NCBI GenBank assembly: GCA_037142875.1
Contig: JBAWZV010000017.1
Coordinates: forward strand, 1 to 20,609
Reading direction: 5' to 3'
DNA length: 20,609 bases
DNA from: PALSA-600 sp037142875
Lineage (GTDB): Bacteria > Actinomycetota > Thermoleophilia > Gaiellales > Gaiellaceae
The translations under genes were made by a program, and so were the position numbers. Within the stretch, counting starts at the first letter, position 1, and the number at the start of each line of letters is the position of its first letter. Positions 14,117-20,609 of this stretch are shown here, piece by piece. The notes under the pieces are model-generated. The model worked only from the letters and a program-made list of their open reading frames with translations. It ran no database searches and had not been told where the DNA came from.

Positions 14117-15744
14117 GCGGACATGCTCTGTTCCGGCCCCCGGCGGCAAGGAACGAGCACGTGCGCGGGTTCGACCCGGGCAGCCCCGAACGCGCCTCCC
14201 TGAACCGCCGCATCGAGCAGATGCGGAGCGAGCGACTGGAGATCCCGCTCGTGATCGGCGGGAAGGACATCGCGACCGGCAATCTCGCAACGGCCGTGAT
14301 GCCGCACGACAGCAGCCACGTGCTCGCCGACGTCCACCAGGCCCGTGCCGAGCACGTCGAGCTCGCGATCCGCGCATCGACCGACGCGTGGGCCGACTGG
14401 TCACGCTGGCCGTGGGAGGAGCGGGCCGCCGTGTTCCTGCGGGCGGCAGAGCTGCTCGCCGGGCCCTGGCGCGACACGATCGTGGCCGCCACCATGCTCG
14501 GCCAGTCGAAGACCGCCCACCAGGCCGAGATCGACGCCGCTGCCGAGCTGATCGACTTTCTCCGGTTCAACGTCGAGTTCATGACGCGGATGTACGCGGA
14601 GCAGCCTGTCTCCTCCCCGGGAGTGTGGAACCGGCTCGAGTACCGGCCGCTCGAAGGGTTCGTCCTTGCCGTCTCGCCGTTCAACTTCACTGCGATCGGC
14701 GGGAACCTGACGAGCTCGCCCGCGCTGCTTGGAAATGTCGTTCTCTGGAAGCCCGCCTCGACGGCGATGCTCTCGTCGTACTACGTGATGCGCCTCTTCC
14801 AGGAGGCAGGTCTGCCCGACGGTGTCATCAACATGATCCCCGGATCGGGTGCCGTCATCGGCGGGGCGGCGCTCTCGAGCCGCGAGCTCGCGGGCGTCCA
14901 CTTCACGGGCTCGACCGGCGTGTTCAACAGCATGTGGGCGACCATCGGCTCCGACGTCGGGCGGTACCGCAACTATCCGCGGATCGTCGGCGAGACGGGC
15001 GGCAAGGACTTCATCGTCGCCCACGCCTCGGCAGACGTCGACGCGCTCGTTGCGGCGATCATCCGCGGCTCGTTCGAGTATCAGGGGCAGAAGTGCTCTG
15101 CAGCCTCCCGCGTGTACGTCCCGACGAACCTCTGGCCCGAGGTGCGAGAGCGCCTCGCGGCCGAGACGGCGACGATCGTGATGGGTGACGTCGCCGACTT
15201 TCGCACCTTCATGGGCGCGGTGATCGACGCGAACTCGTTCGCGATCCAGCGCGACGCGATCGCCGAGGCGCGCCGCCATCCGGATACGGCGATCGTCGCA
15301 GGCGGCGGGACAGACGACTCACACGGCTTCTTCGTCGAGCCGACGATCATCGAGACGCGTGACCCGACGTTCCGGCTTCTCCGCGACGAGCTCTTCGGGC
15401 CGGTCGTGACGACCTTCGTCTACGACGAGCACCGCTGGGACGAGACGCTCACCCTGGTCGATGAGACCGCCCCCTACGGGCTCACGGGCGCCGTGTTCGC
15501 CGACGACCGCGCCGCCGTCACGCAGGCCAGGGAACGCCTCCGCTACGCCGCGGGCAACTTCTACGTGAACGACAAGCCGACGGGAGCCGTCGTCGGGCAG
15601 CAGCCGTTTGGAGGCTCGCGCGCCTCCGGCACGAACGACAAGGCCGGATCGATGTGGAACCTGATCCGCTGGGTCTCGCCGCGCACGATCAAGGAGACGT
15701 TCGTGCCCCCGCCGGACTACCGGTACCCGTTCCTCGACTCCTGA
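14113..15744 (+). CDS. pruA: 1-pyrroline-5-carboxylate (L-glutamate gamma-semialdehyde) dehydrogenase
   Basis: 543 residues, the length of the monofunctional ALDH4A1-type enzymes. It oxidises glutamate semialdehyde to glutamate with NAD, the second step of proline breakdown. Visible motifs: PGSPERASL and LEIPLVIGGK near the N-terminus, SPFNFTAIGGNLTSSPAL (188-205), FTGSTGVF (264-271), general base E294 in GETGGKDF, nucleophile C328 in YQGQKCSAASRVYVP, and PFGGSRASGTNDKAG near the end. The GTG at 14113 overlaps the upstream gene's TGA by 4 bases; an upstream in-frame start would lie well inside that gene. No proline dehydrogenase gene is in the window. Cytoplasmic. Confidence 0.92.
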   Translation: MSGHALFRPPAARNEHVRGFDPGSPERASLNRRIEQMRSERLEIPLVIGGKDIATGNLATAVMPHDSSHVLADVHQARAEHVELAIRASTDAWADWSRWPWEERAAVFLRAAELLAGPWRDTIVAATMLGQSKTAHQAEIDAAAELIDFLRFNVEFMTRMYAEQPVSSPGVWNRLEYRPLEGFVLAVSPFNFTAIGGNLTSSPALLGNVVLWKPASTAMLSSYYVMRLFQEAGLPDGVINMIPGSGAVIGGAALSSRELAGVHFTGSTGVFNSMWATIGSDVGRYRNYPRIVGETGGKDFIVAHASADVDALVAAIIRGSFEYQGQKCSAASRVYVPTNLWPEVRERLAAETATIVMGDVADFRTFMGAVIDANSFAIQRDAIAEARRHPDTAIVAGGGTDDSHGFFVEPTIIETRDPTFRLLRDELFGPVVTTFVYDEHRWDETLTLVDETAPYGLTGAVFADDRAAVTQARERLRYAAGNFYVNDKPTGAVVGQQPFGGSRASGTNDKAGSMWNLIRWVSPRTIKETFVPPPDYRYPFLDS

Positions 15745-15751
15745 CCGTCAG
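15741..15751. repeat. Short inverted repeat covering two convergent stops
   Basis: CTGACCGTCAG is a perfect inverted repeat around one central base. It holds the pruA TGA (15742-15744) and the lipoprotein gene's TGA (15750-15748). The stem is too short to be a convincing terminator by itself. Confidence 0.25.
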
Positions 15752-16323
15752 ACGTTGAAGACCCAGGCGACTGCGGTCGCCGCGCTCGCCGTCCGCGCGT
15801 AGGCCACCGCGACATGGCGCCCGCGCGCAAGCTCGGTGAGCGGCGCGCCGTAGATCGTGCCGCTTGTCGGCGAGCCGGCACCCTTGGCCACGAGAGCGCC
15901 TCCGTCGATCCATAGCCCGGTGTCGACGAGACGGGTCGGCGCCGAGACAGCGGCGGCAACCTGCGGCTGCAGCGGAGCGCGCGCTCCCGGCGCAGGCCCG
16001 AGGATCTCGACCTTCACGCTGCCCGTCGTCTCTGGCTGCCAGTGGCCTCCGATGAGATGGAACGCGACGGCCGACGCGTGGTTCCCAGATCGTGTCTCGA
16101 CCACCGCCCAGGACGTCTCCTGGAACAGCGTCCTGACGGTGCCCGCGAGGCTCGGGGCCGTCTTGATGAGCGCCTGCATCGCATCGGCGACGTTGGGTGC
16201 GCTCTGCTGCGTTGTTGCTGCCGGCTGCGACGACGAGGAGCCGCCGCAGCCGGCCAGCGCGACCGTGAATGCCAGGACGCCGAGAAGACGCGTGCGCGTT
16301 CGGATCACGGTCGGCGCGCCCAC
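15748..16323 (-). CDS. Uncharacterised lipoprotein
   Basis: 191 residues. A basic N-terminus (VIRTRTR) and a hydrophobic stretch lead to the lipobox LAGC (23-26), so the mature protein should be lipid-anchored at C26 on the outer face of the membrane. A serine/glutamine/threonine-rich linker follows. The globular part holds SAVAFHLIGGHWQ and VKVEILGPAPG and ends VAWVFNV. I do not recognise a domain; a small immunoglobulin- or cystatin-like beta fold is possible but not shown. The GTG start shares its G with the mscL TAG stop (TAGTG), so translation is coupled to mscL. Convergent with pruA, 3 bases apart. Confidence 0.85.
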   Translation of the reverse strand: MGAPTVIRTRTRLLGVLAFTVALAGCGGSSSSQPAATTQQSAPNVADAMQALIKTAPSLAGTVRTLFQETSWAVVETRSGNHASAVAFHLIGGHWQPETTGSVKVEILGPAPGARAPLQPQVAAAVSAPTRLVDTGLWIDGGALVAKGAGSPTSGTIYGAPLTELARGRHVAVAYARTASAATAVAWVFNV

Positions 16324-16715
16324 TACCGCCCAAGCCCCCGGATCGCTTCGAGCAGCTCGCGATGCCGGCGCTCCTCGTCGCTCGGGCCGCTCTCCTCCAC
16401 CGGCTCCTTCGGCATCCGGGCCGTCACCACCTGGATCGGCTTGACGACGAAGAAGAACACGGCGGCGGCGATCGAGACAAACTTGATCAGGTCGGTGATG
16501 AACGTTCCGTACTGGAACACCGACCGGTGAATCGTGAACGTCAGGCTCGAGAAGTCGGGCTTACCGACGATCGCCGCCACGATCGGCATGACGAGATTGC
16601 CGACGAGCGAGTTGACAACCGCGGCGAAGGCAACGCCAATGACGAACGCGACTGCGAGTTCGACAAGGTTGCCACGCATGAGGAAGTTCTTGAATTCGGT
16701 GACGAGCGACGACAT
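16323..16715 (-). CDS. mscL: Large-conductance mechanosensitive channel MscL
   Basis: 130 residues; homopentameric membrane channel that opens on membrane tension to protect cells from osmotic downshock. The N-terminal amphipathic segment and first helix read FKNFLMRGNLVELAVAFVIG (8-27), continuing into AAVVNSLVGNLVMPI. The second membrane helix is FITDLIKFVSIAAAVFFFVV (72-91), and a charged cytoplasmic helix (EERRHRELLEAIRG) closes the protein. Length is normal. ATG at 16715, preceded by the strong ribosome site AGGAAGGGAAG. Its own -10 candidate TATAGT lies about 53 bases upstream, downstream of uvrC. Confidence 0.96.
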   Translation of the reverse strand: MSSLVTEFKNFLMRGNLVELAVAFVIGVAFAAVVNSLVGNLVMPIVAAIVGKPDFSSLTFTIHRSVFQYGTFITDLIKFVSIAAAVFFFVVKPIQVVTARMPKEPVEESGPSDEERRHRELLEAIRGLGR

Positions 16716-16718
16716 CGG

Positions 16719-16729
16719 CTTCCCTTCCT
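16719..16729 (-). promoter_or_regulatory. Strong ribosome binding site of mscL
   Basis: The minus strand reads AGGAAGGGAAG immediately before CCG and the ATG at 16715. It is the richest purine ribosome site in the window, in contrast with the many starts that have none. Confidence 0.6.
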
Positions 16730-16767
16730 GAGAGTCGAAACGGCACGCAGCGCGCACCGCCTCTCCG

Positions 16768-16773
16768 ACTATA
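16768..16773 (-). promoter_or_regulatory. -10-like element of mscL
   Basis: The minus strand reads TATAGT, five of six matches to TATAAT, in the 93-base interval between uvrC and mscL. It would give a leader of about 45 bases containing the strong ribosome site. A -35 is not obvious. Nothing else is seen in 16716-16808. Confidence 0.45.
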
Positions 16774-16808
16774 GGCAGCACGGTGGACGCATCGGGCGCA
16801 CGCCTCGC

Positions 16809-18683
16809 TCAGCTGCCACCGCTGCGATGGAGCTGTGCGTGGATCCGACGCGCAGTCGCTGCCGGAAGGCCAGGCACCCCTTCGAGCTCCTCGGCACTTG
16901 CGGCAAGCACCCGCTCGGCCGAGCCGAAGTGACGTAGCAGCGCGCCACGACGTGCAGGCCCCACTCCTTCGATCTGGTCGAGCATCGACTCGCGTGCACC
17001 GCCGTCTCGCCGCTGGCGATGAAACGTGATCGCGAACCGGTGCGCCTCATCGCGCACCCGGCGAAGGAGCTGAAGCCCCGGTGAGTGCTCGGGGAGCAAG
17101 ATCGGCTGCGACGAGCCGGGCACGAACACCTCCTCGATCCGTTTTGCGAGCGCAATCACGGCGACGCGCGGGAGGTCGTGGTGGTCCATCGCTGCGAGAG
17201 CCGCGCTGAGCTGTCCCTTGCCACCGTCAATCACCACCAGGTTCGGTGTGGCGGCAAACGACGCGTCGTACTCCTGATCGGCAACCCCGGCATCGAGGCG
17301 CGCGAACCTGCGCGCGACGACCTCTGCCATCGCGGCAAAATCGTCCTGCCCCTCCTGGTTGCGGATCGCGAACTTTCGGTAATGCGCCTTCTTCGGCACG
17401 CCGTCCTCGAGCACGACCATCGAGCCTACGATCTCGCGGCCCTGCGTATTCGAGATGTCGAAACACTCGATCCGGAGCGGGAGCGCCTCGAGGTTCAGTG
17501 TCTCGCGTAGCTCCTCGAGGGCCTCGACACGCCGGAGCCTGGTGGACTCGGCCACGAACGTCTCGGAGGCGAGCGCGAGCTCGGCGTTTCGGCCCGCGAG
17601 CTCCTGGAGCCTCCGTTTCTCCCCGCGTTCGGGCGCACGCACCTCGACGCGCGAGCCCCGCAACTCGGAGAGGAACGCTTCGAGCGGTGCGAGATCGGCC
17701 GTGCCCCTGGGGACGATGAGCTGCGGCGGGATCGACGGCGCAGACCCGTAGTACTCGAGGCAGAACGTCTCGAGAACCTCGGTCAGATCCGCGCCGGTCG
17801 CGTTCTCGAGCTGGAAGGCGTGGCGGTCGACCATGCGTCCCGCACGGAGGGGAAACACCTGGACGGCGGCGTGCCGCGGTCCGAGCGCGATCCCGATCAC
17901 GTCCATCGTCTCGCTCGAAGCACGCTCGACCCCCTGCCGCTCGGTCAGTCGCTCGACGGCCTGGAGGCGGTTGCGATAGCGCGCCGCGTCTTCGAAGCGC
18001 TCCTCGGCCGCCGCCTCGCGCATCTGACGGTCGAGCTCCGTTCGGATCGACCGGTCGTCGCCGGCAAGGAACTCGATCACCTGGTCGATGACGGCCCGGT
18101 AGTCGGCCTTCGACACGTACCCGACGCACGGAGCGAGGCAGCGCTCGATGTGGAGGTCGAGGCACGGGATGCCGCTGCGCCGGCCGGGCTTCGGCCCCTC
18201 GCACGGCCGGTAGCGAAAGACGCGATTGAGGACATCGAGCGTCTCGCGCACCTTCTTGGCGTTCGCGTACGGGCCGAAGTACTCGACGCCGCGGCGGTGG
18301 CGCTCTCGGGTGAACATCACCCGGGGGTACTCGTCGCCGACGGTCACGGCGATGTACGGAAACGACTTGTCATCGCGAAGACGCACGTTGAACGGCGGCC
18401 GGTGGCGCTTGATCAGGTTCTGCTCGAGATGGAGCGCCTCGACCTCGGTTCCGGTGACGATCGTCTCGATGTCGGCAACCCGCTCAACGAGCTGGTCGAT
18501 GCCGATGCGGTTGTCGCTCCGATGCGCCTGGAAGTACTGGCGCACCCGTGAGCGCAGTGACTTCGCCTTCCCGACGTAGAGGACGTCTCCCGCCTCGCCA
18601 CGGAACAGGTACACCCCCGGCGCTGCAGGAAGCTGCTTCAGCCGGATCTCTCGCGTGGTCGCGGCCGGCCCGGAGTCGCTCAT
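16809..18683 (-). CDS. uvrC: UvrABC excinuclease subunit C
   Basis: 624 residues; makes both incisions in nucleotide excision repair. N-terminal GIY-YIG nuclease: GVY at 23-25, YVG at 36-38, with catalytic-type K39 and R43/R47 nearby. A cysteine cluster (CLDLHIERCLAPC, 174-186) follows, then a UvrB-binding UVR segment (about 222-247, EERFEDAARYRNRL). The C-terminal RNase H-like endonuclease has D409 in ECFDISN, D486 in VVIDGGKGQ and H548 in DEAHRFAITFHR. The tandem helix-hairpin-helix ends the protein (IEGVGPARRGALLRHFGS). Full normal length. ATG at 18683 without a ribosome site but with TACCCT 7 bases upstream. Divergent from the gene at 18743. Confidence 0.98.
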   Translation of the reverse strand: MSDSGPAATTREIRLKQLPAAPGVYLFRGEAGDVLYVGKAKSLRSRVRQYFQAHRSDNRIGIDQLVERVADIETIVTGTEVEALHLEQNLIKRHRPPFNVRLRDDKSFPYIAVTVGDEYPRVMFTRERHRRGVEYFGPYANAKKVRETLDVLNRVFRYRPCEGPKPGRRSGIPCLDLHIERCLAPCVGYVSKADYRAVIDQVIEFLAGDDRSIRTELDRQMREAAAEERFEDAARYRNRLQAVERLTERQGVERASSETMDVIGIALGPRHAAVQVFPLRAGRMVDRHAFQLENATGADLTEVLETFCLEYYGSAPSIPPQLIVPRGTADLAPLEAFLSELRGSRVEVRAPERGEKRRLQELAGRNAELALASETFVAESTRLRRVEALEELRETLNLEALPLRIECFDISNTQGREIVGSMVVLEDGVPKKAHYRKFAIRNQEGQDDFAAMAEVVARRFARLDAGVADQEYDASFAATPNLVVIDGGKGQLSAALAAMDHHDLPRVAVIALAKRIEEVFVPGSSQPILLPEHSPGLQLLRRVRDEAHRFAITFHRQRRDGGARESMLDQIEGVGPARRGALLRHFGSAERVLAASAEELEGVPGLPAATARRIHAQLHRSGGS

Positions 18684-18690
18684 CTCGCTC

Positions 18691-18696
18691 AGGGTA
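18691..18696 (-). promoter_or_regulatory. -10-like element of uvrC
   Basis: The minus strand reads TACCCT followed by exactly 7 bases and the uvrC ATG. It is the mirror of TATCCT serving the divergent gene at 18743, also at 7 bases. I see no LexA-type operator (GAACnnnnGTTC) in the 59-base spacer. Confidence 0.5.
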
Positions 18697-18729
18697 GCGG
18701 CGCACCTGTCCGGAAACGGCTTGCCTGTC

Positions 18730-18735
18730 TATCCT
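18730..18735 (+). promoter_or_regulatory. -10-like element of the glycoside hydrolase-like gene
   Basis: TATCCT lies exactly 7 bases before the ATG at 18743, which has no convincing ribosome site, so a leaderless transcript is likely. GGAAAC at 18712 is a loose -35 candidate. Confidence 0.5.
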
Positions 18736-18742
18736 CGAGAGC

Positions 18743-19927
18743 ATGCGGCGCGGACCGATCCTGGCCGGGGGAGCCGTGGCGGTCGGCGTCCTCGGAGCTG
18801 TCGCGGCGCTGGGCCTCGACCGACCGGATCGAACGGGCGCCGCAGAGGCGCCCGCCATCGGCATCACGAGCCCGGCTCGTCCGCATCCACTCGTTGTCGG
18901 CGGTGTTGAGGACGCCGCGAAGTGGAGCGATCCGGGCCTCGCGATGCACCTCGCCGCCCGGGCGGGGTTCGGCGCCATCGTTCTCAGCTCAGTCTGGTCT
19001 CCGCCGTTGACCGCGCCCGACGGGCCCGAGATCGAGCGGCTCCGCGCTGCCGTCAATGCGGCCCGTCGTCGGCACATCGAACCGGTCGTCGCCGTGTACT
19101 CGTTCGGCCGCAACACACCGGTCGGCCAGCGCCGCCGCGATCAGTTCGTCACCTACGCGGCCTCCATCCTCCACGCGATCCCACAGATACGAACGATCAG
19201 CATCGGCAATGAGCCAAACAGCTCGCTCTTCTGGCGACCGCAGTTCGACAGCCTTGGGCACGACAGCGCAGCTCAGAGCTATCTCCGAATCCTGACCGAG
19301 GCCTACGACCGACTAAAGGCCGCCAATCCGAGGCTCACGGTCATCGGTGGGTCGCTTGCTGCACGGGGCATGGACGATCCCCGCGCACGCCGCCGGTCGC
19401 ACTCGCCGACCGCGTTCATCCGCGATCTGGGTACCGCGTATCGCTCGAGCGGCCGACGGCGCCCGGTGATGGACCTCTTCTCGCTGCACCCCTATCCCGA
19501 GAACTCCAGCATCCTCGCGAACGTCCCGCACCCGCACTCGACCGCGCTCGGCATAGCTGACTACGGGCGGCTTGTCGGCCTCCTGGCTACTGCGTTCGGC
19601 GCGCCGCCGGGGATCGTCTACGGCGAGTACGGCGTCGACACCCGCGTGCCCGCCTCGGCCTCACACCTCTATCGCGGGGTTGAACCTGCAGCGGAACACC
19701 CCGTGCCAGAGGCGGCGCAGGCGGGAGACTACGAGCTTGCGATCGCGATCGCCGCGTGCCAGCCGCTGGTGCGAATGCTGATGTTCTTCCACGTCACCGA
19801 CGAGGCCGACCTTCGCGCTCTCCAAACGGGCCTCTACTACCCGAACGACCGTCCAAAGCAGAGCCTCGCCGCTGTCGCACCGTTCGCGCGGGCGGCGAAA
19901 TCCGGCCAGCTAGAGTGTTCGCGATGA
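18743..19927 (+). CDS. Exported glycoside hydrolase-like (TIM-barrel) protein
   Basis: 394 residues. An N-terminal basic residue pair and hydrophobic stretch (about 6-25) form a signal peptide or membrane anchor. The rest looks like a clan-A glycoside hydrolase barrel. E157 in SIGNEPNSSLFW is placed as the acid/base of the NEP motif, FSLHPYPEN (246-254) is a barrel-strand motif, and E295 in YGEYGVDT is placed as the nucleophile. Similar to GH5/GH39-like sequences, but family and substrate cannot be fixed. The mature protein should act outside the cytoplasm, perhaps on cell-envelope or environmental polysaccharide. Its stop overlaps the next gene's start in ATGA. Confidence 0.8.
   Translation: MRRGPILAGGAVAVGVLGAVAALGLDRPDRTGAAEAPAIGITSPARPHPLVVGGVEDAAKWSDPGLAMHLAARAGFGAIVLSSVWSPPLTAPDGPEIERLRAAVNAARRRHIEPVVAVYSFGRNTPVGQRRRDQFVTYAASILHAIPQIRTISIGNEPNSSLFWRPQFDSLGHDSAAQSYLRILTEAYDRLKAANPRLTVIGGSLAARGMDDPRARRRSHSPTAFIRDLGTAYRSSGRRRPVMDLFSLHPYPENSSILANVPHPHSTALGIADYGRLVGLLATAFGAPPGIVYGEYGVDTRVPASASHLYRGVEPAAEHPVPEAAQAGDYELAIAIAACQPLVRMLMFFHVTDEADLRALQTGLYYPNDRPKQSLAAVAPFARAAKSGQLECSR
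19911..19916 (+). promoter_or_regulatory. -10-like element inside the end of the upstream gene
   Basis: TAGAGT, 7 bases before the ATG at 19924, repeats the gap arrangement exactly. It may give the chlorite dismutase-family gene a promoter of its own, although ATGA coupling to the upstream gene is also present. Confidence 0.35.
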
Positions 19928-20609
19928 GCGAGCACTCGAGCGGTCAGTACGTCGCCTACACGTTCTTCCGGATCAGCCCGGAGTGGCGCCGTCTGCCCGA
20001 GGAGGAGCGCGCCGCCGCCAAGGCGGAGTTCGCCGACGTGATCGACTCGTTCGGCTCGCGCTACGACTACCTCAGCGCCTACTCGACAACCGGCGTCCGT
20101 CCCGAGTGCGACTTCTTTCTCTGGAAGATCACGCAGCGGTACGAGGACCTCGGTGAGCTCGGAGCAGCGCTGAACGGCACCTCGCTCGCCGGCTGGCTCG
20201 AGACGCCGTACTCCTACCTCGCGACGTCGAAGGCATCGCAGTACACGATGGCGCGCCGCCCGCGGAAGATCACACCGAAGAGCTCCCCCTACCTCGTCGT
20301 CTACCCGTTCGTGAAGATCCGTCCGTGGTACGCACTCCCCGAGGAAGACCGGCAGCGGGCGATGAACGAGCACATGCGCGTGGGCGCCGAGTTCCCGACG
20401 ATCCACAACCACACGACATACTCGTTCGGGATCGACGACCAGGAGTTCATGACGGTCTTCGAGTGCGATGAGCCCTCCGACTTCATGCACCTGATGCTCA
20501 CGCTGCGCGAGAGCGAGGCGTCGAGCTATACCGAGCGCGACACACCGATCTACGTCGGGCAGAAGATGGACATCCGCTCTGCGCTCGACCGTCTCGACGG
20601 CGCGGGCGC
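19924..20609 (+). CDS. Chlorite dismutase/ChdC (HemQ)-family protein, 3' end beyond window
   Basis: At least 228 residues; the frame is open to the window edge and near its expected full length (about 230-250). The second ferredoxin-like half carries VVYPFVKIRPWYAL, which aligns with the YPMxK...WY stretch of coproheme decarboxylases and so supplies their catalytic tyrosine and the lysine. H150 in MNEHMRVG matches the proximal heme histidine. The stretch TTYSFGIDDQEFMTVFE follows, then LRESEASSYTERDTPI. The arginine of true chlorite dismutases appears to be asparagine here (HNHTTYSFG), so chlorite conversion is unlikely. Most likely a coproheme decarboxylase of heme synthesis, or a related heme-binding protein. 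ATG at 19924 overlaps the upstream stop. Confidence 0.85.
   Translation, partial: MSEHSSGQYVAYTFFRISPEWRRLPEEERAAAKAEFADVIDSFGSRYDYLSAYSTTGVRPECDFFLWKITQRYEDLGELGAALNGTSLAGWLETPYSYLATSKASQYTMARRPRKITPKSSPYLVVYPFVKIRPWYALPEEDRQRAMNEHMRVGAEFPTIHNHTTYSFGIDDQEFMTVFECDEPSDFMHLMLTLRESEASSYTERDTPIYVGQKMDIRSALDRLDGAG

Noticed and set aside
1..20609. Search for CRISPR repeats, insertion sequences, phage genes or toxin-antitoxin pairs
   Set aside because: No spaced direct repeats, transposase or integrase motifs, or matching small gene pairs were seen on either strand.

Overview
The window is high-GC chromosomal DNA with tightly packed, often overlapping genes, many GTG/TTG starts and a whiA-gap-pgk-tpiA neighbourhood. 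Together with the protein style this suggests an actinobacterium, most likely of class Thermoleophilia (Gaiellales/Solirubrobacterales-like). That placement is inference; no taxonomic marker such as 16S rRNA is present. I see no mobile element, prophage, CRISPR array or rRNA, and no stretch over 300 bases without a gene. The longest gap is about 120 bases (82-201).

Layout. (1) 9-81 (-): tRNA-Gly(CCC). (2) 202-1896 (+): large polytopic membrane protein, convergent with an operon on the minus strand (4795 down to 1900) of a two-TM/RCK channel-like protein, arginyl-tRNA synthetase and a small cupin. (3) 4818-5889 (+): DUF3467 protein and a calcineurin-like phosphoesterase, divergent from that operon. 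(4) 13567 down to 5886 (-): shortened MGMT-like protein, whiA, M32 carboxypeptidase, gap, pgk, tpiA, gpmI and an ECF-type sigma factor. (5) 13595-15744 (+): membrane protein translationally coupled to a PruA-type 1-pyrroline-5-carboxylate dehydrogenase. (6) 18683 down to 15748 (-): uvrC, mscL and a lipoprotein. (7) 18743-20609 (+): secreted glycoside-hydrolase-like protein coupled to a chlorite dismutase/ChdC-family protein that runs off the window.

Functionally, gap-pgk-tpiA-gpmI covers triose phosphate to 2-phosphoglycerate in one unit behind the WhiA regulator. uvrC lies upstream on the same strand, as in the common actinobacterial uvrC-rapZ-yvcK-whiA order, but rapZ and yvcK are absent and unrelated genes fill the space. 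The other genes are housekeeping or envelope/stress functions.

Most notable: a TAnnnT -10-like hexamer sits 7-9 bases before many start codons, suggesting widespread leaderless transcription. The ArgRS lacks the HIGH signature (TVAS instead). The MGMT-like gene appears to carry an in-frame internal deletion. The channel-like protein lacks the potassium selectivity filter. The phosphoglycerate kinase is unusually compact. I found no clearly new multi-gene defence or biosynthetic system; the interest lies in these departures within otherwise ordinary genes.
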